This document shows positions 42,976-50,669 of a DNA stretch of 64,000 bases, piece by piece. The DNA is taken from contig NZ_JACHJP010000001.1 in NCBI RefSeq assembly GCF_014203715.1, positions 1,815,496-1,879,495 on the forward strand, written 5' to 3'. A program made the position numbers and the translations under genes. Source of the DNA: Streptosporangium saharense (lineage in GTDB: Bacteria; Actinomycetota; Actinomycetes; Streptosporangiales; Streptosporangiaceae). The first letter of the stretch is position 1; each line of letters starts with the position of its first letter. The notes under the pieces were generated by a model. The model did no database searches and was not told the origin of the DNA. It saw nothing but the letters and a program-made list of their open reading frames with translations.

Positions 42976-44111
42976 TGAGCGTCGAGAGGACAAGTGAGAC
43001 GAGCGCCGCGCCCGAGCGGCACAGTGACGGGCGCGGTGGTGTGGGACCGGCGCTGGTCGGTGTCGTGGTCGTGCTGCTGCTGGCCGCGGCGACCCGCTAC
43101 CTCGACAAGAACGTCCCCGCCCTGCTCAAGGGGACCGCCCTCGGGGACATCGCCGCCACGATCGAGTACCCCGTCTACGCGATCGTCATCGGACTGGTCG
43201 GCAACGCCGTGCTCACCCTGGCCGGGGTGCGCGAGCGCCTGTCCGGCGGCTTCAGGACCGAGTTCTTCATCAAGACGGGCCTGGTCCTGCTGGGCGCCTC
43301 GATCAACCTCAGGGTGATCGTCACCGCGGCCGGTCCCGCGATCGTCCAGGCGATCGTGCTGATCACCACGGTCTTCCTGTTCACCTGGTGGCTCGGCGGC
43401 AAACTGGGCCTTGAGGAGCGGCTGCGGGCGCTGCTGTCGGCCGCGGTCTCGATCTGCGGGGTGAGCGCGGCCATCGCCGCGGCGGGAGCCGTACAGGCCA
43501 GGCGGGAGCAGCTCGCCTACAGCGCGAGCCTGGTGATCGCCTTCGCGCTGCCGTCGATCTTCATCCTGCCGTGGCTCGCGGGCGTGTTCGGGCTCAGCGA
43601 CGAGGTCGCCGGGGCGTGGATCGGCGGCAACATCGACACCACGGCGGCGGTGACGGCGGCGGGCGCGATCGTCGGCGACAGCGCGCTGGCCGTCGCCAGC
43701 ATCGTCAAGGTCACCCAGAACGCGCTGATCGGCGTCGTGACCATCGCGCTGACCGCCTACTTCGCCTTCCGGGTCGAGCGTCGTCCCGGTGCGAGCGGCC
43801 CCGGTCTGGGCGAGTTCTGGCGGCGTTTCCCGAAGTTCGTGCTCGGGTTCGTCGCGGCCTCGGTGATCGCCACCTGGTGGCAGACCACGGTGGCCGCCGC
43901 GCAGGCCAAGCCGGTCATCGGCGTGGTGAACGACCTGCGGGTGTGGTTCCTGATCCTGGCCTTCGTCAGCATCGGCCTGGAGTTCAGGGTGGCCTCGCTG
44001 CGGGAGGCGGGCTGGCGCCCGGTCGGCGTCTTCGCCACCGCGACCGTGGTCAACGTGGTCGTCGCCCTCGGCCTCGCGCTCCTGCTGTTCAGCGGCTTCA
44101 GCGCGACCTGA
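42975..44111 (+). CDS. YeiH-family putative sulfate exporter
   Basis: A 378-residue membrane transporter with about ten helices of the PSE/UPF0324 family. KTGLVLLGASINLRVIV, AVSICGVSAAIAAAGAV and WIGGNIDTTAAVTAAGA are the family signatures. ATG 42975 overlaps the stop of the small helix gene. Its 3' end overlaps the convergent HxlR gene by 14 bp. The sulfonate/sulfate substrate assignment is by family only. Confidence 0.85.
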   Translation: MSVERTSETSAAPERHSDGRGGVGPALVGVVVVLLLAAATRYLDKNVPALLKGTALGDIAATIEYPVYAIVIGLVGNAVLTLAGVRERLSGGFRTEFFIKTGLVLLGASINLRVIVTAAGPAIVQAIVLITTVFLFTWWLGGKLGLEERLRALLSAAVSICGVSAAIAAAGAVQARREQLAYSASLVIAFALPSIFILPWLAGVFGLSDEVAGAWIGGNIDTTAAVTAAGAIVGDSALAVASIVKVTQNALIGVVTIALTAYFAFRVERRPGASGPGLGEFWRRFPKFVLGFVAASVIATWWQTTVAAAQAKPVIGVVNDLRVWFLILAFVSIGLEFRVASLREAGWRPVGVFATATVVNVVVALGLALLLFSGFSAT

Positions 44112-44517
44112 GATCCGAGTCCGGTACGGCGGGCCGTCGCGGCGGCCCGCCGTTCGTCTCGTCGTAGCTCTCCCTGGCCCTGTCGATGTCGTCCAGGTGC
44201 TCGTGCGTCCACCGGACCAGCGAGGTGACGGTCTCCTTGAGCGTCTCCCCGAGCGGGGTGAGCCGGTAGTCCACGTGCGGCGGCACGACCGGGTGCACGG
44301 TGCGGCTGACCAGGCCGTCGCGTTCGAGTCCGCGCAGCGTGACCGCGAGCACCCGCTGACTGATGCCGGGCACGGTGCGCAGCAGCTCGGTGAAGCGCAT
44401 GGTGTCCTCACCGAGTTGGTAGAGCACGATCACCGACCACTTGTCGCCGACCCGGGTGAGGATCTCCCTGGCGCGGTGGTCGGCCTCCGTCGCCGCGCCG
44501 CACGACGTCGCCCACAT
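44098..44517 (-). CDS. HxlR-family regulator
   Basis: A 139-residue winged-helix regulator. The HxlR pattern starts at REILTRVGDKWSVIVLYQLG, with RFTELLRTVPGISQRVLAVT as the DNA-binding part and a Cys (CGAATE) near the N-terminus that may act as a redox sensor. ATG 44517 has TGGAG upstream; a start 33 bp earlier is possible. Targets unknown. Confidence 0.85.
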   Translation of the reverse strand: MWATSCGAATEADHRAREILTRVGDKWSVIVLYQLGEDTMRFTELLRTVPGISQRVLAVTLRGLERDGLVSRTVHPVVPPHVDYRLTPLGETLKETVTSLVRWTHEHLDDIDRARESYDETNGGPPRRPAVPDSDLRSR

Positions 44518-44602
44518 GCTGGTCTCCAGATCGCCAAAGGGGGAAAGCACGGTCAGGACGGTAAGCGTCCACGGGGGCCGTGCTGTTCCCGGATGAGGCC
44601 CC

Positions 44603-45112
44603 TCAGTCGCGGTCGGCCAGCGGCTGGACCCGGTGTGGGACGACCGTGGACAGAGTGATCACCGTGCTGCTGCGCCGTACGCCCGGGATGGCGAGGGTCT
44701 CGTCGATGACCTCCTGGATGTGCTCGTGGTCGCGGCCCGCGATCCGGCACCAGACGTCGCCGGGACCGGTGACGATGTGGGCCTCAAGGACCTCGGGGAT
44801 CGCGGTGAGCGCGGCAGAGATCTCGGCCCGGGAGACCTGCTCGACCTCAAGGGTGGTGAACGCCTGCACCGGGTATCCCAGCGCCCTGGGGGAGAGGTTG
44901 GGGCCGAAGTCGGTGATCACGCCGTCGGCGACCATCCGGTCGATCCGGGCCTGAACCGTGCCCCTGGCGACGCCGAGGAGACGGGAGATCTCCAGCAGCC
45001 CTGTCCTCGGGCGCTCCCTGACCAGGTGGAGCAGCCTGCGGTCCAGGTCGTCCAGCCCGTTCCTCCGAGCTGCCAATCTGTCCACCTCCGGGGTGCGCGC
45101 CGTGCCCGTCAC
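44603..45112 (-). CDS. Lrp/AsnC-family regulator
   Basis: A 169-residue regulator with an N-terminal helix-turn-helix (LLEISRLLGVARGTVQARID) and a C-terminal RAM domain. GTG 45112. It is divergent from the deiodinase-like gene and probably controls it; the intergenic region has an AT-rich stretch with 9-bp direct repeats. Confidence 0.85.
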   Translation of the reverse strand: MTGTARTPEVDRLAARRNGLDDLDRRLLHLVRERPRTGLLEISRLLGVARGTVQARIDRMVADGVITDFGPNLSPRALGYPVQAFTTLEVEQVSRAEISAALTAIPEVLEAHIVTGPGDVWCRIAGRDHEHIQEVIDETLAIPGVRRSSTVITLSTVVPHRVQPLADRD

Positions 45113-45174
45113 TGACGATCTGACAGTGAAACAGCAGGTGTGTTGCTCATTCTGGAGCCGCCAATCACACTACG

Positions 45175-45205
45175 CCTGCATATATGGCATATACGGCAAT
45201 GATGG
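45175..45205. promoter_or_regulatory. AT-rich direct repeats upstream of the deiodinase-like gene
   Basis: GCATATATG, GCATATACG and GCAATGATG follow one another at 9-bp spacing in a strongly AT-rich stretch within GC-rich DNA, just before the ribosome site of the flavoprotein gene. Likely promoter or Lrp binding zone. Confidence 0.4.
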
Positions 45206-45212
45206 AGGCGAA

Positions 45213-45884
45213 ATGGCACGCGAGCATTCTCACCCGTTCATTCCTTACCGGCCCACGCGCTATCCCGAGGCCGAGATGGCCGAGCGGGGCCGCCGGTTCT
45301 ACGAGCACCTGGACCGCCGCAGGAGCGTGCGTTTCTTCAGCGACGAGCCCGTGCCCCGCGAGTGCGTGGACCTGGCGGTCATGGCCGCGAACACCGCGCC
45401 CTCCGGCGCCCACCAGCAGCCGTGGAAGTTCATCGTCGTCGGCGACCCGGAGACCAGGAAGCGGATCAGGGAGGCCGCCGAGATCGAGGAGCGGCAGAAC
45501 TACGAGGGCGGGCGGCTCACCCCCGAGTGGCGCGAGGCCCTGGCCCACCTGGAGACCACCTCGGACAAGAGCTACCTGGAGACGGTGCCCTGGCTGGTGG
45601 TCTGCTTCGCGGAGAAGTACGGCGTCCGCCCGGACGGCAGCCGGGTCAAGCACTACTACGTCAACGAGAGCGTCGGAATCGCGTGCGGGTTCTTCATCGC
45701 CGCGCTGCACGAGATGGGGCTGTCAACGCTCACCCACACCCCGAACCCGATGGCCTTCCTGGCCGAGATCTGCGGCCGTCCGGCCAACGAGCGCCCCTAC
45801 ATCCTGTTCCCGGTCGGTTACGCGGCGCCCGACGCCGAGGTGCCCGATCTCGTCCGCAAGCCGCTGTCGGAGGTGCTCGGCTGA
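45213..45884 (+). CDS. Iodotyrosine deiodinase-like nitroreductase
   Basis: A 223-residue FMN-dependent nitroreductase-fold protein. RRSVRFFSDEPVPRE and NTAPSGAHQQPWKFIVV bind FMN; HYYVNESVGIACGFFIAAL and RPANERPYILFPVGY are iodotyrosine-deiodinase-like. The three lid residues that grip halotyrosine in human IYD (Glu, Tyr, Lys) appear conserved here: E and Y in EERQNY and K in SDKSYLE. Reductive dehalogenation of a halotyrosine is therefore possible. ATG 45213 has GATGGAGGCG upstream. Divergent from an Lrp regulator. Confidence 0.85.
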   Translation: MAREHSHPFIPYRPTRYPEAEMAERGRRFYEHLDRRRSVRFFSDEPVPRECVDLAVMAANTAPSGAHQQPWKFIVVGDPETRKRIREAAEIEERQNYEGGRLTPEWREALAHLETTSDKSYLETVPWLVVCFAEKYGVRPDGSRVKHYYVNESVGIACGFFIAALHEMGLSTLTHTPNPMAFLAEICGRPANERPYILFPVGYAAPDAEVPDLVRKPLSEVLG

Positions 45885-45979
45885 GCCACCGGAGGCGGTG
45901 ATCACTCCGAGGGGACGGAAAGGGGGACGGATTTTGGAACGTGCCTAGCTGGATCGTTGAATCCTTGAGCTTTTGGGCC

Positions 45980-46036
45980 TTGTGGCGAATCTCTGTCAAG
46001 GCTACGATCGCGACAACTCTTAGGAAACTTTCCTAA
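45980..46036 (+). promoter_or_regulatory. Promoter with a 17-bp palindrome at its start point
   Basis: TTGTGG (45980-45985) and TACGAT (46003-46008) are spaced by 17 bp. TTAGGAAACTTTCCTAA (46020-46036), with perfect 8-bp arms around one base, begins about 11 bp after the -10 box. A good ribosome site (GAGGAGG) follows, but no long frame does. Confidence 0.6.
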
Positions 46037-46671
46037 AAGAAATGAGGAGGCGAGACGACGATGGTGCGACCCCCACCGCCTTGATCGATCGCACGCTGCG
46101 AGAACGCCAAGACGGCGGTCCTCACCACGTGTGGGTCCGGCCGTCCAGACGACTCCACCCCCCAGGTTCCCCTGTCAAGGGAGCGATCATGTGGCGTACC
46201 CTTCCCTTACTCGTCCTGACTGATGTTGCAAGCTCCCCACACGGGACGCCCGCAACCCTCGTCCGGCCTCGTGGCCGGTGGTCGGGGCCGCGGGACGGGC
46301 GCACGCCCAAGGATGACACCATCGCGGTTCCCGCGCACGGGGTGACCCGGCCCGGGATCGCGCCGCCCACCGGTCACGGGCGGCGCCTCGGCTCCATCAC
46401 CACCCTGACCAGCTTCTTGACGACCGTGCGCCGCAACGACGCGGCCACGCAGAAATTCCCGGGTGACCCGCACGCCCCCGTACGGTCCGACGACGCCGTC
46501 GGCCCGGCCCCGCGGGTCCGCGCACACCTGGAGACCGGGCACGCGACCGGTGCGGCGAGCGAAGAGACGACCAGCGACGGCGCCTCTTCCTTCGGCGTGC
46601 CGGGAGACGGCCCGCGCTGAACCACGGCGTGGACCCGGCCTTCCTGCGGCCCCGGGACCGCGCCCTACCCG

Positions 46672-46743
46672 CCGTACGGCTTGCGCTCCGCCTCCTCGCC
46701 GCCTGCAGAGGAGCACCCCCCAAAAGGAGCGCGAGCCGTACGG
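46672..46743 (+). promoter_or_regulatory. Large hairpin in the leader of the first chitinase gene
   Basis: CCGTACGGCTTGCGCTCC (46672-46689) pairs with GGAGCGCGAGCCGTACGG (46726-46743) over 18 positions with one U-G wobble. The 36-nt loop contains a second stem (CTCCTC/GAGGAG). It ends 23 bp before the chitinase ribosome site. Attenuator or terminator. Confidence 0.6.
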
Positions 46744-46774
46744 CCACCCCCCCCACCGAATGCATGAGGTTAAC

Positions 46775-48619
46775 GTGAGATTTCGCGTCATCGCCCGATC
46801 GCTCGTCGCAGCGGCGGCCCTCGCCGCGGCGACGACGGCGGTCGCGACCCCCGCACAGGCCGCCTCGGCCACCGCGACCTTCGTCAAGGTCGGCGACTGG
46901 GGGTCGGGCTTCGAAGGCAAGTACACGATCAAGAACGACAGCGGCACGGCCCTGAGCAGTTGGAAGGTCGAGTTCGACCTGCCTGCGGGCGTCAGCGTCG
47001 GCTCCTTCTGGGACGCCACGCTGACCAGGAGCGGCCAGCACATCACCTTCAGCAACGTCGGCTGGAACGGCAGCGTCCCCAACGGCGGCAGCGTGAGCTT
47101 CGGCTTCCTCGGCACCCCGGGCGGGGCCAACGCCGTACCGCAGAACTGCAAGCTCAACGGCGCGGACTGCGGCGGCGGCAGCACCGAGACCGCCCCCGGC
47201 AAGCCCGGCGCGGTGAGCGCGACCGGCGGTTCGAAGAGCGTGTCCCTGTCGTGGGGCGCGGCCAGCGGCACGGTGACCGGCTACCGCGTCTACGAGGGCA
47301 CGACCCTGAAGGCCACCGTCACCGGCACCTCGGCGACGATCTCGGGTCTGGGCGACTGCGAGGCGCACACCTACACCGTCGCGGCCTACAACGGCGCCGG
47401 TGAGGGCGTCAAGAGCGACCCGGCGAGCGCGACCACGACCGGCTGCACCACCGGCGCCCCCGGCAAGCCCGGCGCGGTGACCGCCACCGGCGGCTCCAAG
47501 AGCGTGGCGCTGTCGTGGGGAGCCTCCTCCGGTACGGTGACCGGCTACCGCGTCTACGAGGGCACCACGGTGAAGGCGACCGTCACCGGGACCTCGGCGA
47601 CGATCTCCGGCCTGGGCGACTGTGAGACGCACAGCTACACCGTCGCGGCCTACAACGACAACGGCGAGGGCGTCAAGAGCGACCCGGCCGGGGCCACCAC
47701 CACCGGCTGCACCACCACCCCGCTGCCCAAGCACTTCCTCACCGGCTACTGGCACAACTTCGACAATGCCGCCGTCGAGCTGAAGCTCGCCTCGGTGCCC
47801 AGGGAGTACGACGTCGTCGCCGTCTCCTTCGGTGAGGCCAGCTCCACCGCGGGCGAGGTCGTCTTCGGCATCGACCCGGGCCTGTCGGCCTCCCTGGGCG
47901 GCTACACCGACGCCCAGTTCAAGGCCGACGTGCAGACCCTGCACTCGCGCGGCCAGAAGGTCATCCTCTCGGTCGGCGGTGAGAAGGGACGCGTCCAGGT
48001 CGCCAGCTCGGCCGCCGCGACCAAGTTCGCCGACACCGTCTACGCCCTGATGCAGAACTACGGCTTCGACGGCGTCGACATCGACCTGGAGAACGGCCTC
48101 AACGCCACCTACATGGGCCAGGCCCTGCGGTCGCTGCGCGCCAAGGCGGGCTCCGACCTGATCATCACCATGGCGCCGCAGACGATCGACATGCAGTCCA
48201 CGGGCGCCGAGTACTTCAAGCTCGCGCTGAACATCAAGGACATCCTCACCGTCGTCCACACGCAGTACTACAACTCGGGCTCCATGCTCGGCTGCGACAA
48301 GATGGCGGCCTACTCGCAGGGCACGGTCAACTTCATGACCGCCCTGGCCTGCATCCAGTTGGAGAACGGCCTGCGCCCCGACCAGGTGGCGCTCGGCCTG
48401 CCCGCGGGCCCCGGCGCGGCGGGTGGCGGCATCGTCTCGCCCTCCATGGTGAACCAGGCACTGACCTGCCTGGCGACCAAGACCAACTGCGGCTCCTTCG
48501 TTCCCCCGAACGCCTACCCCGGCATCAGGGGCGCGATGACCTGGTCGATCAACTGGGACGCCAGCAACAACTGGAACTTCTCCAAGACCGTCAAGCCGCA
48601 CCTCGCCACCCTCCCCTAG
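46775..48619 (+). CDS. Secreted GH18 chitinase with CBM2 and two FN3 domains
   Basis: A 614-residue secreted chitinase. The signal peptide (cleavage near AQA, residue 29) is followed by a CBM2 cellulose/chitin-binding module (FEGKYTIKNDSGTALSSWKV, about 31-130), two near-identical fibronectin-III domains (about 138-315) and a GH18 barrel. The catalytic motif is FDGVDIDLE with acid E439. GTG 46775 has GAGG five bases upstream. First of six chitinase genes; ends with a hairpin. Confidence 0.93.
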   Translation: MRFRVIARSLVAAAALAAATTAVATPAQAASATATFVKVGDWGSGFEGKYTIKNDSGTALSSWKVEFDLPAGVSVGSFWDATLTRSGQHITFSNVGWNGSVPNGGSVSFGFLGTPGGANAVPQNCKLNGADCGGGSTETAPGKPGAVSATGGSKSVSLSWGAASGTVTGYRVYEGTTLKATVTGTSATISGLGDCEAHTYTVAAYNGAGEGVKSDPASATTTGCTTGAPGKPGAVTATGGSKSVALSWGASSGTVTGYRVYEGTTVKATVTGTSATISGLGDCETHSYTVAAYNDNGEGVKSDPAGATTTGCTTTPLPKHFLTGYWHNFDNAAVELKLASVPREYDVVAVSFGEASSTAGEVVFGIDPGLSASLGGYTDAQFKADVQTLHSRGQKVILSVGGEKGRVQVASSAAATKFADTVYALMQNYGFDGVDIDLENGLNATYMGQALRSLRAKAGSDLIITMAPQTIDMQSTGAEYFKLALNIKDILTVVHTQYYNSGSMLGCDKMAAYSQGTVNFMTALACIQLENGLRPDQVALGLPAGPGAAGGGIVSPSMVNQALTCLATKTNCGSFVPPNAYPGIRGAMTWSINWDASNNWNFSKTVKPHLATLP

Positions 48620-48650
48620 GGAAAAGCCCCCACGGGCACACAGCCGGTAC

Positions 48651-48682
48651 GGCCCGCGTCTTCCGCCCCCGGGGCGCGGGCC
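48651..48682 (+). terminator. Hairpin after the first chitinase gene
   Basis: GGCCCGCG (48651-48658) and CGCGGGCC (48675-48682) are perfect 8-bp arms with a 16-nt loop, 32 bp past the stop. A smaller GTCAC/GTGAC inverted repeat (48691-48706) follows before the next gene. Confidence 0.55.
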
Positions 48683-48753
48683 CTACCTAGGTCACGACGA
48701 AGTGACACCCCCCAAGTCCAACCTCACTTCGCACCTTTCCCCATGGAGGGAAC

Positions 48754-50571
48754 ATGCGTCCTCTTCGTATTCTCGTGGCGGCGGCCATCGCCGCCTCGGG
48801 TGTACTTCTCGCCTCCTCCCCGGCCAACGCGGCCGGGGTGACGGCGACCTTCACCAAGACCTCAAGCTGGGGGTCGGCCTTCGAGGGCAAGTACACGATC
48901 AAGAACGACAGCGGCAGCGCCCTAAGCAACTGGAAGGTCGAGTTCGACCTGCCCGCGGGCGGCAACGTCAGCTCCGCATGGGACGCCAGCCTCGCCAAGA
49001 GCGGCACCCACTTCACGCTCAGCAACGTCGGCTGGAACGGCAACGTCCCCGCCGGGGGCAGCGTGAGCTTCGGCTTCATCGCCTCCCCGGGTGACTCGAC
49101 CCCGTCCGGCTGCAAGGTCAACGGCGCCGACTGCGGCGGCGGCCCGGTCGAGCAGGTCCCCGGAACGCCCGGCGTCCCGATCGCGACCGGCGCGACCAAC
49201 TCCTCGATCTCCCTGTCGTGGGGCGCCTCGACCGGCACGGTGACCGGCTACCGCGTTTACGAGGGCTCGACCCTGAAGACGACAGTCACCGGCACCTCGG
49301 CGACGATCTCGGGCCTGGGCACCTGCGAGACACACAGCTACACGGTCAAGGCCTACAACGGCGCCGGTGAGTCGCCCGCGAGCGGTTCGGTCAGCGCCGT
49401 CACCACCGGCTGCACCACGGGCGTTCCCAGCACCCCGGCCAACGTGACCGTGACCGGCAGCACGAACTCCTCGATCTCGCTGTCGTGGGGCGCCTCGACC
49501 GGCACGGTGACCGGTTACCGCGTCTACGAGGGCACCACGGTGAAGGCGACCGTCACCGGGACCTCGGCGACGGTCTCCAGCCTCGGCACCTGTGAGCCCC
49601 ACACCTACACGGTCAAGGCCTACAACGCCCAGGGCGAGTCGGCCGCGAGCGCGGTGGTCACCGGCACCACCACCGGCTGCACCAACCCCGACCCGGCCAA
49701 GATGCCCGGCGCGCCGTACTACTACACCGGCTGGGGCAACCCGCCGAGCATCTCCACCGTCATGAACGCCACCGGCATCAAGTCCTTCACGATGGCGTTC
49801 ATCCTCGCGCAGAACGGCTGCAACCCGGCCTGGGACGGCCAGCGTCCGCTGACCGGTGGCGCCGACCAGGCCGCGATCAACGCGGTCAAGGCTGCGGGCG
49901 GCAGCGTCCAGATCTCCTTCGGTGGCTGGAGCGGCAACAAGCTCGGCCCGAACTGCTCCACCCCCGACGCCTTCGCCGGCGCCGTGCAGAAGGTCATCGA
50001 CGCGGTCGGCCCGGCCGTCGTGGACTTCGACATCGAGAACACCGACGAGTTCGAGAACTACACGGTCCAGGACCGCATCCTCAACGGCCTGAAGATCGTG
50101 CGGCAGAAGAACCCGAACGTGAAGATCGTCGTGACCTTCGGCACCGCGACCAGCGGCCCGACCAGCCACGGCATCCGCCTGATCAACCAGGCCAAGGCGC
50201 TGGCCGTGCCGATCGACAACTACACGATCATGCCGTTCGACTTCAGCGGCGGCGCGAACATGTACCAGAGCACCGTCAACGCGGCCGAGGGCCTGAAGAA
50301 CGCGCTGAAGTCCGCCAACGGCTGGACCGACGCGCAGGCCTACGCCCACATGGGCATCTCCGGCATGAACGGCCTGTCCGACCAGCAGGAGGTGACCAGC
50401 CCGGCGACCTGGCAGCAGATCACCGACTACGCCAAGTCCAAGGGCCTGACCCGACTGGCCTTCTGGTCGGTCAACCGTGACCGCCCCTGCCCCGGCGGCG
50501 GCGTCCAGGAGAACTGCAGCGGCGTCGCGCAGACCGACTGGGAGTACACCAAGATCACCGCCGGTTTCTAG
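48754..50571 (+). CDS. Secreted GH18 chitinase with CBM2 and two FN3 domains
   Basis: A 605-residue secreted enzyme built like the preceding one: signal peptide (cleavage near ANA, residue 26), CBM2 (about 27-125), two FN3 domains (about 133-310), then a different GH18 barrel. The active-site strand is VVDFDIEN with acid E428, of the bacterial ChiD/endo-type. ATG 48754 has GGAGGG upstream. A 13-bp hairpin follows. FN3 DNA is nearly identical to stretches of the first chitinase gene. Confidence 0.92.
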   Translation: MRPLRILVAAAIAASGVLLASSPANAAGVTATFTKTSSWGSAFEGKYTIKNDSGSALSNWKVEFDLPAGGNVSSAWDASLAKSGTHFTLSNVGWNGNVPAGGSVSFGFIASPGDSTPSGCKVNGADCGGGPVEQVPGTPGVPIATGATNSSISLSWGASTGTVTGYRVYEGSTLKTTVTGTSATISGLGTCETHSYTVKAYNGAGESPASGSVSAVTTGCTTGVPSTPANVTVTGSTNSSISLSWGASTGTVTGYRVYEGTTVKATVTGTSATVSSLGTCEPHTYTVKAYNAQGESAASAVVTGTTTGCTNPDPAKMPGAPYYYTGWGNPPSISTVMNATGIKSFTMAFILAQNGCNPAWDGQRPLTGGADQAAINAVKAAGGSVQISFGGWSGNKLGPNCSTPDAFAGAVQKVIDAVGPAVVDFDIENTDEFENYTVQDRILNGLKIVRQKNPNVKIVVTFGTATSGPTSHGIRLINQAKALAVPIDNYTIMPFDFSGGANMYQSTVNAAEGLKNALKSANGWTDAQAYAHMGISGMNGLSDQQEVTSPATWQQITDYAKSKGLTRLAFWSVNRDRPCPGGGVQENCSGVAQTDWEYTKITAGF

Positions 50572-50573
50572 CC

Positions 50574-50615
50574 GGTACGGCCCGCGGCCCCGTGCACCGG
50601 GTCGCGGGCCGTACC
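50574..50615 (+). terminator. Hairpin after the second chitinase gene
   Basis: GGTACGGCCCGCG (50574-50586) pairs perfectly with CGCGGGCCGTACC (50603-50615) around a 16-nt loop, 2 bp after the stop. Confidence 0.75.
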
Positions 50616-50669
50616 CCCCATGACACCCCATGACACCCCCCACCCCCCAGAAGTCCCATGAGGCAGGTC

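Larger units (their letters stand above)
45885..46774. other. 890-bp region before the first chitinase gene
   Basis: The left part has a promoter and palindrome (separate entries). After it, GAGGAGG precedes an ATG (46061) whose frame stops after seven codons. A 192-codon frame (46042-46620) exists but lacks actinobacterial codon bias and homology. The right end holds a large hairpin before the chitinase ribosome site. I see no convincing gene. Confidence 0.5.

Noticed and set aside
46042..46620. 192-codon frame after the 46020 palindrome
   Set aside because: Weak codon bias, no homology or domain; the translated product looks like random GC-rich sequence.
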